From Metaphire vulgaris (taxonomy: Eukaryota > Annelida > Clitellata > Crassiclitellata > Megascolecidae): 64,000 nucleotides of DNA. The DNA lies in contig CM030848.1 in NCBI GenBank assembly GCA_018105865.1, forward strand, positions 14,318,809 to 14,382,808, read 5' to 3'. The position numbers were made by a program, and so were the translations under genes. Each line of letters begins with the position of its first letter. Position 1 is the first letter of the stretch. The notes below the pieces were generated by a model. It worked only from the letters and a program-made list of their open reading frames with translations, was not told the DNA's origin and made no database searches. Shown in pieces: positions 37,725 to 47,119 of the stretch.

Positions 37725-38152
37725 GTATATATATGTGTATATATATATATATATATGTGTATGTATATATATACATACACTGTATGCATATATATATATA
37801 TATATATCCCATAGGATGAATTGTATTAATCAGTCGCCTTGACTACAGTGTAGTTGATTTGTCTAGGTTTTCATGTAATATTAGAATTTCCTTTAAGATA
37901 TCAAGCTTCTATCCCTCTCTATCCATAGCTTTGTGCAATGCTAAAGCTGATTAGATTTTCACCCTTGAAGTCAAGTTCTGTTTTAATTGCCAAATTTTGA
38001 AGGTTACATAAAATATAAAAATGTCAAATCAAAAAGCCATTTGCCAGAAGCTCTTTTGTTTTGTTAAGGATGGAAGCAAGTCACCCCAACAGAACTCATC
38101 CATTAATCAGTCTTCAGTTGCCTATATGCACATAAAGTCATAAGATGTTTCA

Positions 38153-38217
<65 letters not shown>

Positions 38218-40925
38218 TTATCAAAACTCAAGTTCAGTCATGCAAGTGAAGTATTGTGACTGATCAAAGGGCTTCTTCTCAAATGACATTTCTCTGGTCA
38301 AACGAAAGCCAATGGTCAAAGGCCAAAGATATGGTGTGAGGGGTCAAGAACCGAGTCACACCCCCACCTCCACCCTCACCCCCACCGCAACTTTCTAGAA
38401 CTTCTTATTAGACCGGGTCTTAAGAAGAATCTTTCTTTCTCTCTCATTGAGTTTCTGTGGTCCATTATGCACCCTGCAGAGCATTTGGCGTGGCCACGGA
38501 GGGGGCGGGTGCACCCCCATCTTTTCGGTTTGTGAGATTTTTGCAAATCTGATGAGTAGTTTTTATTGGGCAGGGGAAGGTAGTACATGAATGACGAAAG
38601 CGCTGGAGTTTGACACTTTTTTCTTTGATCATCAAGAATTTTTTGTCACCTGAAAATGTCGACGAGACCCCCTCATTCCGGAATCCTGGCTACGCCACTA
38701 CTGCAGAGTCTACCGGCTATATATAAATCTGAGCTGCTCAGGTCCACTCAAGTCTATTAAGGCTGAAGTATAGACCTATTGTTAGCGTGGAGTGGCAATT
38801 CTTAACCCCTTAACTGTGTATTTAACTGTAACTCAGTGTAAAACGGTCGGATATATCCGCGATCCCCAGTTAAGGGGTTAAATAGCAAATAGACCAGAGG
38901 TTCCTTAGTCTCTAAGCAGCTACTACTGTACTACGCTCCGAAGTGCTATATAAATTCACAAAATTTAACTTACTTACTATCAAGAATCTGCTCACCCTTA
39001 CCAAGACCACTTAAACTTAATTATAGTGATAAGCCCGGGCTTCAAGGAGACTCGGTGAACCTTGTGCAGCATTTTCACAAGGCCCTAAATTAGTCAGTCA
39101 TATAAATACACATAGTAATTACCCAGTAATTCTAGAAAGCCTTGACCAAGACAAGAGGGTAAAATTCTAGAACTTGCTGGTGCTCAGAGCTTAGGACAGT
39201 ATATAGTATAGACAGATGTCCCATGATTAGTAAAATCAATGTACCTGCATTAAAGGTAAAGGTAAAGATAAAGGTAGTCCCCTATTCAGAGAGCTGATCT
39301 TTGGTTACTTGGCACACAGTGTTGCAGGTGGCTTACGCCATTAATCTAGAGTAGGTTGCCATTGCTTTCTCTAAACCCACTTGCAGTTTAACAGTTTAAC
39401 GCTACTACCAATTTATCATTTTGCCTAAGCGATGAACGGCTTGGTTGGCCGCTGCCACCACGGTTAGTTCCCTGGATGGTCACCCACTCAAGTACTAACC
39501 TCACTCGACGTTGCTTAACTTTGGTGTTTTGACAGGAACTGGTCACATAATGCTAAGTAGGCCAAGTAGGCCATCTACCCACATCAAAAAGCAAATATAC
39601 TGACTCAGAAGTCAGGGCCAAATCACAATAATCATTTGAATTTCTAGCCATGGGCTAAAATGTCCTTAGCAAAGACAAGAAAACACTACAGCCTCAGGAA
39701 AATTGGGAAAAACTCAAGAAAAATATCCAAAAACATAACAGATAAATGCTTCAAAAGCATTAAAGGCAGGCGATTAACACATAAGATCATGAATATTCAT
39801 GACCAGTTCCATCGTGAATATTCATTGACTGCTACAGGCTTCTAACTCAAATAGGTAAACATAACTGTGCAAATATGTACGTTTTCATGCGAAACTCAAC
39901 TCTTACTGTTGAGTCGTTATGGATTGCCTCAATAACTTGGCATAGAAACTAGCTAGCATAAAGCAAGGGCATGTAACCCCAAGTCAGTGTGAAAGAACCC
40001 TCATCCCCATCCCCTTTTTTGATAAATGGAAAGTTCCTATGTCAGTTATCATACAGTAGGAAGAAACCCATATGTAGTTTAGATTTTCTCTTGCAAACAA
40101 CCCTGTATTTTCTATTTCGTGGGTGATCATCAACAGATGTCACTGCCATTATGAATGATTTAACAGAAGCCTATTTAAAGAATGACAGCATAGGGCAGAA
40201 AAAAATTTGTACCTTAGTTTTATAAATAAATTACTAAGTTTTAATCCAGAGAACAGTCCTACATTTTGCACCATAGGTTTGGGGTAAAGTGGGAGAGGGG
40301 CCCAATCATTATACCTTTCCCCTTCCCTAGTCTCTAAAAATGTGTGTGTGGGGGGGGGGGGGGGGTAACTCGGGCCCAACGGCCTGATAGAAGTATCATA
40401 ATTATGCTTACCGAGACAGCTGACCGTCTTTGCCTCTCCCGACTTCAGGTCCCTCGACTCGAGCACGGCGAACCATCCGTTCGGGTAGACCGGGGGCACG
40501 TCGCCCACCTGGCGACGCTTCCGCACTACATTCACCATGTCCTTCATCGACATCCTGCTCTCCGGAATGTAACCGACGTCCCCGAGCAGGCGGACGCGAT
40601 TGATCGGTACGAACAGGAGCACGACGGCGTAGTAGGCGGCCGCGACGGCCAGGGCGCCGGCCACGTACGTCCAGGGGCTGGCGAGGTCCGGCCAGCCGAG
40701 CACCGCCCGGACCAGCCTGGCACCGGTGTCGACGGTGGCGTTCACCCACAGGCCCCCGACCTCGAAGAGGGGAACGGTCAGAACGTCGCCGAGCAGGTCG
40801 CCGCTGGCGGTGGTCAAGCACGACAGGAGGACGACCAAAATGGTCGACCACTGGACCGGCATTGCAACGGGCTGGACCACACCCAGAGCCTCAAAATGGC
40901 AGGGCAGCGACGGGTTGACCCCCAC
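22526..40925 (-). CDS. nvd: Neverland/DAF-36-type Rieske oxygenase (cholesterol 7-desaturase family), six exons
   Basis: Membrane Rieske non-haem iron oxygenase; in insects and nematodes this family converts cholesterol to 7-dehydrocholesterol for steroid hormones. Exons on -: 40925-40412, 31212-31018, 25490-25312, 24965-24717, 24079-23903 and 22693-22526. They total 1482 nt, or 493 residues, with all phases consistent. A second Met at residue 22 begins a signal-like stretch, so 472 residues is an alternative; insect and worm members are about 430. A transmembrane helix lies near residues 84-110 ([19 protein letters not shown]), followed by the family motif [14 protein letters not shown]. The Rieske cluster is C192-P-H194 and C212-PF-H215. 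The mononuclear iron motif is E300[12 protein letters not shown]312 (E-x3-D-x2-H-x4-H). The C-terminus has [16 protein letters not shown] and [13 protein letters not shown]. Intron 1 is 9.2 kb and intron 3 uses a GC donor. It converges with stomatin. A possible polyadenylation signal is at 22118-22113. Confidence 0.93.
23492..23664. mobile_element. pogo/Tc-like MITE with TA ends, 173 bp
   Basis: Ends TACAGTGAAACTTCC and CAAAGTTCAACTGTA. A second copy is at 25113-25283; right-end fragment at 1-42 and left part at 1574-1700. Confidence 0.65.
23640..23875 (+). mobile_element. CR1/L2-like LINE 3' terminus with (TGAT)n tail
   Basis: A remnant of the RT C-terminus ([11 protein letters not shown]) precedes the common 3' UTR: GCGCCATCGGCTGCTG, then GGCGCCATAGAAGCTTA, ending in about eight GATT units. 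It sits in the intron between Neverland exons 5 and 6, antisense to the gene, and begins beside a TA-flanked MITE. Confidence 0.7.
24310..24604. repeat. (TAG)n/(AAT)n compound array
   Basis: Nearly 300 bp of TAG and AAT blocks with TGTGTT spacers, between Neverland exons 4 and 5, ending 113 bp from exon 4. Confidence 0.95.
24717..24965 (-). CDS. nvd: Neverland exon 4, catalytic non-haem iron site
   Basis: Begins [17 protein letters not shown], which supplies the Asp/His/His ligands of the mononuclear iron, and continues [17 protein letters not shown]. Acceptor TTTTTACAG and donor CAG|GTAAAG; 83 complete codons in phase 0. Confidence 0.93.
25113..25283. mobile_element. pogo/Tc-like MITE with TA ends, 171 bp
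   Basis: Ends TACAGTGGAAAACTCCG and CGAAGGTTCTACTGTA with TA at both sides; interior has TTATAACG repeats. Twenty-nine bases beyond Neverland exon 3, in the intron between exons 3 and 4. Confidence 0.7.
25306..25311 (-). other. GC-AG splice donor of Neverland intron 3 (GCAAGT)
   Basis: Exon 3 ends ATC GAG at 25312 and the intron starts GCAAGT. Exon 4 then begins in phase 0, giving [17 protein letters not shown] as expected for the family. The alternative GT four bases later (GTAAAC) would put a stop codon at the start of exon 4, so the GC donor is required. Confidence 0.88.
25580..25728. repeat. 21/23-bp minisatellite
   Basis: About seven units of CTATGGCTACTTGGATAAAA joined by C or CAG. 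Lies in Neverland intron 2. Confidence 0.9.
25841..25897. repeat. (GAT)n
   Basis: About 17 GAT units; Neverland intron 2. Confidence 0.9.
27132..27186. repeat. (ATT)n
   Basis: 18 ATT units; Neverland intron 2. Confidence 0.95.
27445..27620. mobile_element. hAT-like MITE (CAGGGGCGGTCAACC), exact 8-bp TSD
   Basis: Starts CAGGGGCGGTCAACCC; contains ATGCGGCCCGCGGGCC as in Charlie-like elements; TCCTAGAT at 27437-27444 and 27621-27628. Related remnants at 48330-48490 and 59138-59210. Confidence 0.82.
29069..29140. repeat. (ATT)n
   Basis: About 23 units; Neverland intron 2. Confidence 0.95.
29879..30063 (-). mobile_element. hAT-like MITE, CAGTGGCGGCTC family, exact 8-bp TSD
   Basis: Same family, reversed; GGGTGGGG at 29871-29878 and 30064-30071. 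In Neverland intron 2. Confidence 0.85.
30566..30636. repeat. (AAT)n
   Basis: About 20 units; 380 bp from Neverland exon 2. Confidence 0.95.
31018..31212 (-). CDS. nvd: Neverland exon 2, Rieske [2Fe-2S] domain
   Basis: Carries the whole Rieske cluster-binding signature: [13 protein letters not shown], then [11 protein letters not shown], in the order C-x-H, 17 residues, C-x2-H. It starts after a TGTGTAG acceptor and ends at GTGAGT. Phase 1 at both ends matches the neighbouring exons, and the junction with exon 1 reads [16 protein letters not shown]. Confidence 0.95.
31341..31929. mobile_element. Fold-back mariner/Tc1-type MITE, 589 bp with TA duplication
   Basis: The ends are inverted repeats of about 130 bp starting TACAGTACTGCTCAAAAAAT and closing with its complement at 31929. 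Inner arms continue the palindrome (TTCTTGTGTCCCCAT at about 31550 against ATGGGGACACAAGAAAA at about 31630). TA target sites and no coding capacity. Located in Neverland intron 1. Confidence 0.85.
32635..32805. repeat. (TA)n and (CA)n tracts
   Basis: Several TA arrays with ACAGTATA spacers, then a CA tract; Neverland intron 1. Confidence 0.9.
33272..33387. repeat. (GACA)n in two blocks
   Basis: Two arrays of GACA split by GGGACATCTATATATACCTG; Neverland intron 1. Confidence 0.9.
34228..34405. repeat. (TAC)n grading to (CAC)n
   Basis: About 25 TAC units then mixed CAC/TAC; ends at a TATATAAAT-type SINE tail. Confidence 0.95.
34596..34685. repeat. Three tandem units centred on AGTACCGGTACT
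   Basis: Unit of about 28-31 bp, AATAGATCAAGTACCGGTAC then TGATACTT, nearly identical in all three. The 12-bp core is a palindrome. Neverland intron 1. Confidence 0.85.
35166..35294. mobile_element. Short relative of the GTCCATAAA MITE family
   Basis: GGGGCTGTCCATTAATTATG at the left and CATAATTTGGACAGCCC at the right form inverted ends; only about 130 bp. In Neverland intron 1. Confidence 0.5.
36023..38214. repeat. Series of TA, AAT and CT arrays in Neverland intron 1
   Basis: (TA)n at 36023-36075, 37691-37808 and 38157-38213; GGA/AAT at 36423-36497; (CT)n at 37303-37372. Sequence between them shows no coding potential. Confidence 0.85.
38802..38881 (+). mobile_element. Ultra-short TTAA element (80 bp)
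   Basis: Perfect 15-bp inverted ends TTAACCCCTTAACTG and CAGTTAAGGGGTTAA; core GTATTTAACTGTAACTCA, then GGATATATCCG. In Neverland intron 1. Confidence 0.8.
39245..39560 (-). mobile_element. 5S-rRNA-derived SINE (SINE3-like)
   Basis: On - the region 39545-39460 resembles the 3' half of 5S rRNA, which carries its internal pol III promoter: AAGTTAAGCAACGTCGAG, then GGTTAGTACTTGAGTGGG, then TGACCATCCAGGGAA. A unique body of about 200 bp follows and ends in repeated CTTTAC/CTTTA units near 39250. It sits in Neverland intron 1, on the gene's own strand. Confidence 0.7.
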
Positions 40926-41175
40926 TCGAATAATTAATAATAGCAGCGATTTCTTACACGAACGCCACCGCTTGAGATTGCCTTTCTAAACCAAAAGTAC
41001 GTTCTCTATTTACATTCCTGCAACGACGGGCGACGTCTCGAGGCGTGCTAAATCGATTAATTAAACGACTAATTCGTTAAAATAATCGATAAATAATCGT
41101 TCGAATCGCTCTTCGATCCACACGTCGTCTTCGTCTCCGATCGTCTCTCAGTCGCCGCCCCTGTCGCCGCCGCGG

Positions 41176-41198
41176 CTTTTATAACAGCGGTCACGTGA
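41176..41198 (-). promoter_or_regulatory. Neverland core promoter: TATAAAAG with adjacent TCACGTGA
   Basis: On - a consensus TATA box (TATAAAAG, 41183-41176) lies about 250 bp before the first ATG at 40925. A TCACGTGA palindrome sits at 41191-41198, seven bases upstream of it. Transcription would be expected to start near 41150. The segment 41040-41200 is rich in CpG, unlike the flanks. Function is inferred from position and consensus. Confidence 0.6.
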
Positions 41199-41344
41199 CT
41201 CGGCTCCCATTTAACGGTAATAGAACACGAAAGGTTGTGATCCTATCATTTTGCGGTGACTACAAATGTGTCAAAGTTGAAAATAATTTTAGAAAACATT
41301 TGCATTTTCGTCCTTCTATTACCCTACATTCTTTTGCAGCCTTA

Positions 41345-41888
41345 TCACGGAAGATGCCAGATGTCAAATGAAATAAGAAGGAGAATTGCAATGGGAAAGG
41401 AAGCATTCTACCAAAGGAAGGAAATAATGAGGAGTAATCTCGATAAAGGGCTAAAGAAGAGAATGATTAAAACACTTATATGGAGTGTGGTGTTATATGG
41501 CTCAGAGACATGGACGATGAGAAAAGACGACATCAGAAGACTGGAGGCGTTCGAGATGTGGATATGGAGGCGAATGGAAAGAATAAGCTGGACTCAACAT
41601 ATATCCAATAAAGAAGTCCTAGATATCGTGGAAGAGAAAAAGACAATAATACAAACAATAAAACAAAGGCAAAGGAACTGGATGGGCCACATTTTAAGAG
41701 GAGAATCGTTGTTCAAAACAATACTGGAAGGGCACATGGGGGGGGGAATAAACAGAGGAAGACCACGTACATCACTACTGCACTGGATGATGCCAAAAGA
41801 CGGATACAAAGGATTAAAGACCCAAGCTGCTGACAGAGATAGATGGCGCCAATGGGAACCAGGACCTGCTTCCGGGCAGAGAACTTAA
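41345..41888 (+). mobile_element. 5'-truncated non-LTR retrotransposon, C-terminal reverse transcriptase region
   Basis: Encodes an uninterrupted C-terminal RT tail with LIWSVVLYGSETWTMRK, then LEAFEMWIWRRMERISWTQH and RQRNWMGHILRGE, then GRPRTSLLHWM. This is the characteristic end of endonuclease/RT LINE polyproteins found throughout invertebrates. The catalytic part is absent. It lies about 150 bp upstream of the Neverland TATA box and points away from that gene. Confidence 0.85.
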
Positions 41889-42610
41889 AGAATTACCCTA
41901 CGAGATTATGTCTTAATTCTAGTAGGCCTACCAAATATTTTAAAATGAAAACATTAATAATTTTTAATTTGGCAATAATTGGTTACAGGCCCGTAGGAAG
42001 TGCGGGTGCAGAGGGTGCAGGACCTGCAGGTGCACCCCTGAAAAAATTAGGGAGTGCACTGCACCCCCTGGAAGATGAGGCTGTTTTTTGCTTATCGAGA
42101 TTTTCGAAGACACGATAAAGGAAGGGTGATGACCTTTATTTTTACTTGTAAGGTTCTAGGATAAATGATGATTTTAGCTACGCCCTTGAAAAAATGCACC
42201 CCTGCTAAAAAATTCGTTCCGAAGTGCCTGATTGGTGAGACTAAGATACTTACTCTCCCGCCGAGTGTGACGTACTTTATGGACGGCCCCCTACAGGCCA
42301 GAGATGGCGGAATGGGCCATGAGTCAAATGGGTTGTCACCTGATGGTGGGGGCAAATAGATCATGGGTAAAGCAAGCATCAGCAACAGTGGGGCAGCTAA
42401 GGGAGGGTGGTGGTTGGGGTTAACACCCCCTTGGTTGGCCGACCCACAAATTTTTTATTGCATATTATTATTCTGTGGGTGGAGCGACGCCAAAATCGGG
42501 TTAAAGGTAGCAAAAAGAGAAGGGAATAGCAAAAAGAAGAGAAAATGAATATAGTTGTACGTACAGGGGCTCTCCGCACACTCATGTAGCTAAATTAGAA
42601 TCGTCCCCTG

Positions 42611-42789
42611 CAGTGTTATTTCTAGGATTATCAATTGGGGGGGGGGTGTCTGTAGATTCTGGGGGTCCCCTGCCAAAAAAGACTGACAAGCAAAAAAGAT
42701 CGTCCCATAGCTGAGATTGGAGGGTGTTGGGGGTGTCGGTCTCAAAATGGGGGTTTTGGGGGTGTAACGGGAGTGTCAAAATATCCCTG
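42611..42789 (+). mobile_element. hAT-like MITE (CAG-TTATTTCTAGGATT ends)
   Basis: Same family as 50200-50387; flanks GTCCCCTG and GTCTCCGG match at 6 of 8. Contains ACTGACAAGCAAAAAAG. Confidence 0.7.
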
Positions 42790-42879
42790 GTCTCCGGAAT
42801 TCCGGAAGATAATTAGGCCTAACCCAGTGTGTCCACAGCTTTTGGCCATGGAGGGCGCCACAAGCCAAATATTGGGTGG

Positions 42880-43260
42880 GCCAACATGGCCTGTTTGAAA
42901 TTGGACAATGCAAGGACTAGTGCTACAGTAGGCTATAGATATGCAAAAATTCAGAAGAGTGATGAAATGAATTAAAACCACATAATCTTGTGTCCCCATC
43001 TTTGCTGTGTCAAACCGTACTAGAATTGTCAATATATTCTGTCTCAATTTTTTTATAGGGCTTTCGAAATGCCACGAAAAATAATGAGCCATTTGAAATG
43101 ACACTATACAAAGTCTTTCAGAAATCTACTCTCTGTCAGGTTTTATAGACCACAAAAATATTATAAAATTGATACCCTGTTTGAAATTGGACGATGCTAG
43201 TGCTACAGTAGGCTATAGATATGCAAAAATTCAGAAGAGTGATGAAACGAATTAAAACCA
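42880..43260. repeat. Interspersed repeat related to the core of the fold-back element
   Basis: Shares TATGCAAAAATTCAGAAGAG, then GTGATGAAA, CTTGTGTCCCCATC and TAGAATTGTCAATATATTCTG with the 31.3-31.9 kb element but lacks its terminal repeats. Bounded by a different repeat module (GGCGCCACAAGCCAAATATT) at 42853 and 43266. Confidence 0.65.
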
Positions 43261-44860
43261 TGGAGGGCGCCACAAGCCAAATATTGGGTGGGCCATCATG
43301 GCCAATAGTTCAGAGTCAAGACAGCGCAGAGAGAAATTCTTGCCGTTACGATTAATCAATCATTGAAAAACACGGTTGCATGGTTATATAAATATAATAA
43401 TTTTGAATGGTCTTCCACACCTGTGAAATCTCAATTATATATGGCAATATTATGCAAATATATTGGAGATTTGGGGTTATTAGTTCCACAAAACATTAAC
43501 ATAACATAACATAACAAGGGTTCAGGAGGTCTACCCTGTTTGAGAACCACTATAAAACTGACAGAGAACCTCAAGCGCCAATCACTGTAATTTGTCAATT
43601 GAAATTGTGTGGGCCAAACACATTGTGGCCCATTGGGCCTAAATATTGGGTGGGCCAGGTGGCCAACCTGGCCCATCCTGTTGCGCCCCCCCCCAATCCT
43701 TCCATGCTTTTGGCCTAAATCCATGGAAACAGGCCTACGTAGCATAGACTGCAGGCCTACAGATCGTCAAACACAGGTAGGTAGGCTTTCGGACCTAACA
43801 TTTTAAACGATAGGAATGATTTATGTGAAGAACAAATAGAGTTAAAAGGTGATAGATAAGGCGTAGGTAGATACGTCGGTATACATCTGCGAAGACTGTT
43901 TATCTTTGATATGATGGCGTTCTTATCTACTGACTACAGTTGCGTCATTAGTTACAGGTAGCCTATGCCAGACGCTGAGAGCTAACGCCTTGTACAAACA
44001 CTTCGTACCGTTGCACGACAAGAACTTTTATAGCGCCATTTACAGTAACCAGTGCCGTTTTAAAAAGTTTGGGGCAGGGTTTAATGATAATCTAGGCCGT
44101 TTCCGGGAGAAAACTGCCCTTTTCCTCGGAAATTTCAAATTCCCCCTCTCGGAAATTTTGGTATGCTACATCAACTGGGAGCTGACTTTCCATTCCCCCG
44201 GACTTGGAGACAGAACGTTGGAGACAGAACGTTGGCGTACGGAGTCAACAATTATACACTTTGGGGGCAGCATTTTTTGACCTATACTACCTAGCCCTTG
44301 TCCTACTTTTGGAGGAGAAAATGAGAAATTAGCCTCCAAAAAGCGGCGATGGCCTTTTTTGCTTGTCAGACTATTTACGAACACCCGAAAGTCAAACATC
44401 AAGCACCAGATAAGCTTTTTTCGTCGCCCGAAAGATACAAAGAATCGATTTTATAATATTTTTGTCGTCGATAAAACTGGCGATACAAGGAACGAGTCAT
44501 CGGCTCATTTCGCGACCGACTTTGCAGCCATTTCACACGATGCTCAGCAGAAAGAAATCTCTTTTGTCGATGTTAACCCTTAAGTTGTTTCCAAAGCAAC
44601 AGTCTTCGGAATTCATTGCCTACATCAGTGAAAAGCGCACTACACGCATATCCATTTTACATGGAGTTACAAATAGTTACCCAGTTACATGTAGGCGGTT
44701 AAAAACGTTATGATCATGGGGGCCAACCATTTGTTGTTTAATTTGCCCAAATACTGGATTGCCTATTTTTAGCGTTAGTCGAAATCGATAGCGACATCTG
44801 ACGAACGTCGCAGTCGAATTGCGCCAAATGCAGAGCCATACAAAGTCAGTCGTTTCTCAG

Positions 44861-45072
44861 CAGTGGCGGTTCCACGTGGGGATGAGTGGGGATGCATGCC
44901 CCATTGACTAGCCTAGAAGACAGGGACGTCATTTTGGGACCCTTTGCCCCCTGATTTTTAATTGTACATTTACATTTAAACAACAAATTGTTGGCCCTGA
45001 TAGCCTGATTGAAGTTGCCCCCAACGTGGAGAGTAGTCTAGTCCAAAGTCCTAGAGCCGTTATAAACTGATA
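44861..45072 (+). mobile_element. Diverged CAGTGGCGGTTCC element
   Basis: Begins CAGTGGCGGTTCCACG and keeps the internal AACAACAAATTGTTGGCC block of the family; the right end (CTAGAGCCGTTATAAACTG) is eroded. Confidence 0.55.
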
Positions 45073-45279
45073 CAAAAAAAGGTCTTTTCGCAAACGTCTT
45101 CAGGGGCGGTTCCCCCTGAAAATGAGTGAAATGACGTCCCCAGCCCCAGAAGAAGGATGATTTGCCCGTAAGAGCAGTTATCGGGTATTGTGCGCATCTA
45201 CTGATCATTGTGTCCTTACATCAGACGTTTAAGTCACAATATTCGTCTAAAGGAAACTCCGGAACTTGACTCAACCGCA

Positions 45280-45475
45280 AATCCACTACCAAAATTTTAG
45301 AAAAGGATGAAAACCCCCATCCTTTTCACCCGACTTATCCACCGTAGGTTGTAATCCGGTTGTCCGACCCAACATACATCCTGGATTTGACCTGGATCTT
45401 CAATGATTTTGATTAGGGTCTATGCCATCGGCTGAGGCCTCTGTGCATCACGAAGTGGCGCTATAGATTCTCAAC
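45280..45475 (+). mobile_element. LINE 3' UTR remnant
   Basis: Shares with the 60.2-60.5 kb copy the block CGACTTATCCACCGTAG, the TGGATTTGACCTGGATCTT block and the terminal GGCGCTATAGATTC. The coding part is decayed. Confidence 0.65.
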
Positions 45476-45629
45476 TGCGTTCATCCCATATACACTTATA
45501 CAGTACTGCTCTTCGAACATCCATTAGACATGATAATATGGCCAAATGCTGCATGACCGGTTTTCCATTCGGAGAGGCGAATATATAATTAATCAGTCGT
45601 CGCCGAAAGATGGAAAGAAGGCGGCGCCG

Positions 45630-45702
<73 letters not shown>

Positions 45703-45783
45703 CAGCAAAGCAGGCAGCGCCGCCTGTCGGCGATCCGCTCGATCTCAATGCTCTTCATTATCCTCCTTCCTGATCCGGATCGG

Positions 45784-45863
<80 letters not shown>

Positions 45864-45874
45864 GACAGACAGAC

Positions 45875-45907
<33 letters not shown>

Positions 45908-46162
45908 GAGTGAGATAGACGGGAGACCTACCTCCGTCTCTAACTCCGCAGCCGCCGCCTTGGCTGCCCCCCACCCACCCAGCCGGAGACGGATCGCAGC
46001 TGCCGACCGCCGCGTAAAAAGAAACGGCGACGTCGAAGGCCACTGAAGGAGGTAGTCGTCGACGTCGTCGTCGTCGTCGTCGTCGTTTCAAAACACAGGT
46101 CGTCGTTATCGTCGTCGTCGTCGTTTTGATTAGATTTGCTAATCGAGAATTGACAATTTGCG

Positions 46163-46197
<35 letters not shown>

Positions 46198-46420
46198 CGC
46201 CATAAACAGACACTCCGACCAGTTCCGGTTGAAAACTACGACGACGACGACGACGACGACGCCACCGCCGACACGGCCTGTCTCCGCCTGCAGCCGCAGC
46301 CGCCCCTGCAGCACGCGTCCCATGCGCCGACGACGGGGGAAGGATATCGTCTGCATAGCTGATCTCGTCTCGTTTCCCAGCGCGTATCTCGCGGCAGGCT
46401 ACGTTGTTTGCGTCTCCGGC

Positions 46421-46488
<68 letters not shown>

Positions 46489-46490
46489 GG
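45630..46490. repeat. GA, GACA, CGT/CGA and CT arrays in a CpG-rich block
   Basis: (GA)n at 45630-45694; (GA)n/(GACA)n at 45786-45907; CGT then CGA arrays at 46056-46260; (CT)n at 46427-46486. The DNA from 45.9 to 46.7 kb is unusually rich in CpG and GC, as at a promoter. Confidence 0.85.
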
Positions 46491-46719
46491 AATTCCAGGT
46501 CGCGCCGGCGGGAGAAAAATAAAAAATCGTTCGCCGCGCCCAAAGGAAGTTTCAAAGTCAGAATTAACCGACTGACTGCTGATCCGTGCAGAGACGGATT
46601 TTCCTCCTCCTCCTCCTCCTCCTCCTCAGCAGCAGCAGCAGACGACTTCCGTCCGCCGCGAGATGGCGTAAAATTGGCGGGAACTTTTCCCATCTGCTTC
46701 GTGGAAGGAATTCGTCAGA

Positions 46720-46785
46720 ATGTCGAGGTGTTGGCGTCCTTCATATTTCTAATTCTGCTTTCAAACGCCGACTCACTGAATCTAG
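46720..46785 (+). other. Possible signal-peptide exon end with perfect GTGAGT donor, no in-frame ATG
   Basis: The frame NVEVLASFIFLILLSNADSL ends in CTA G|GTGAGT, phase 1, resembling a secretory signal joined to an extracellular module, and it would fit 58863. However, the ATG at 46720 is in another frame and stops after ten codons. It could be a 5' non-coding exon downstream of the CpG-rich block at 46.0-46.7 kb. Confidence 0.2.
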
Positions 46786-46831
46786 GTGAGTTCAGATAAA
46801 GCGCTGTTTTCAGAAACTATAATAGTATTGT

Positions 46832-46911
46832 TTAACCCCTTAACCGTGTATTTAACTGTAACTCAATGTAGAATGGGCGGATATATCCGGGATCCCCAGT
46901 TAAGGGGTTAA
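46832..46911 (+). mobile_element. Ultra-short TTAA element (80 bp)
   Basis: Same length and core as the 38.8 kb copy with a few substitutions; TTAA on both sides. Lies 46 bp after the GTGAGT donor at 46786. Confidence 0.8.
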
Positions 46912-47119
46912 GACTTTAAGTTAAATGAAAAGTAGCCTTCGCGAATTGTATACGGTTTACAAAACTTTGAAATGAAACCTTTTTTGAGCATGGAAAAGGC
47001 TTAGACAGTCTCTCCGAAAATTTTAATGATGAAACCAAAGTAGGTTTAATAACAACTCACAGCTCAAATAAAAAGACATCCAATTGTAGCCAGCCAACAA
47101 AACCCAGCGCCGCTCCTGT

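Larger units (their letters stand above)
41889..45600. other. Gene-poor tract with stacked MITEs
   Basis: Contains a GCACCCCTGAAAAAATT-type MITE (about 41990-42200), the 42.6 kb hAT-like element, core-repeat copies, and three copies of the GGCGCCACAAGCC/TTGGGTGGGCC module (42850, 43265, 43640). No gene is supported. Confidence 0.5.

Noticed and set aside
39455..39545. Possible 5S rRNA gene
   Set aside because: Only the 3' half resembles 5S rRNA and it continues into a SINE body and tail.
40344..40937. 197-codon + strand ORF opposite Neverland exon 1
   Set aside because: Antisense shadow of a GC-rich coding exon.
45471..46693. Several overlapping ORFs of Arg, Ser, Val and Glu runs
   Set aside because: All are frames through GA, GACA, CGT and CT arrays.
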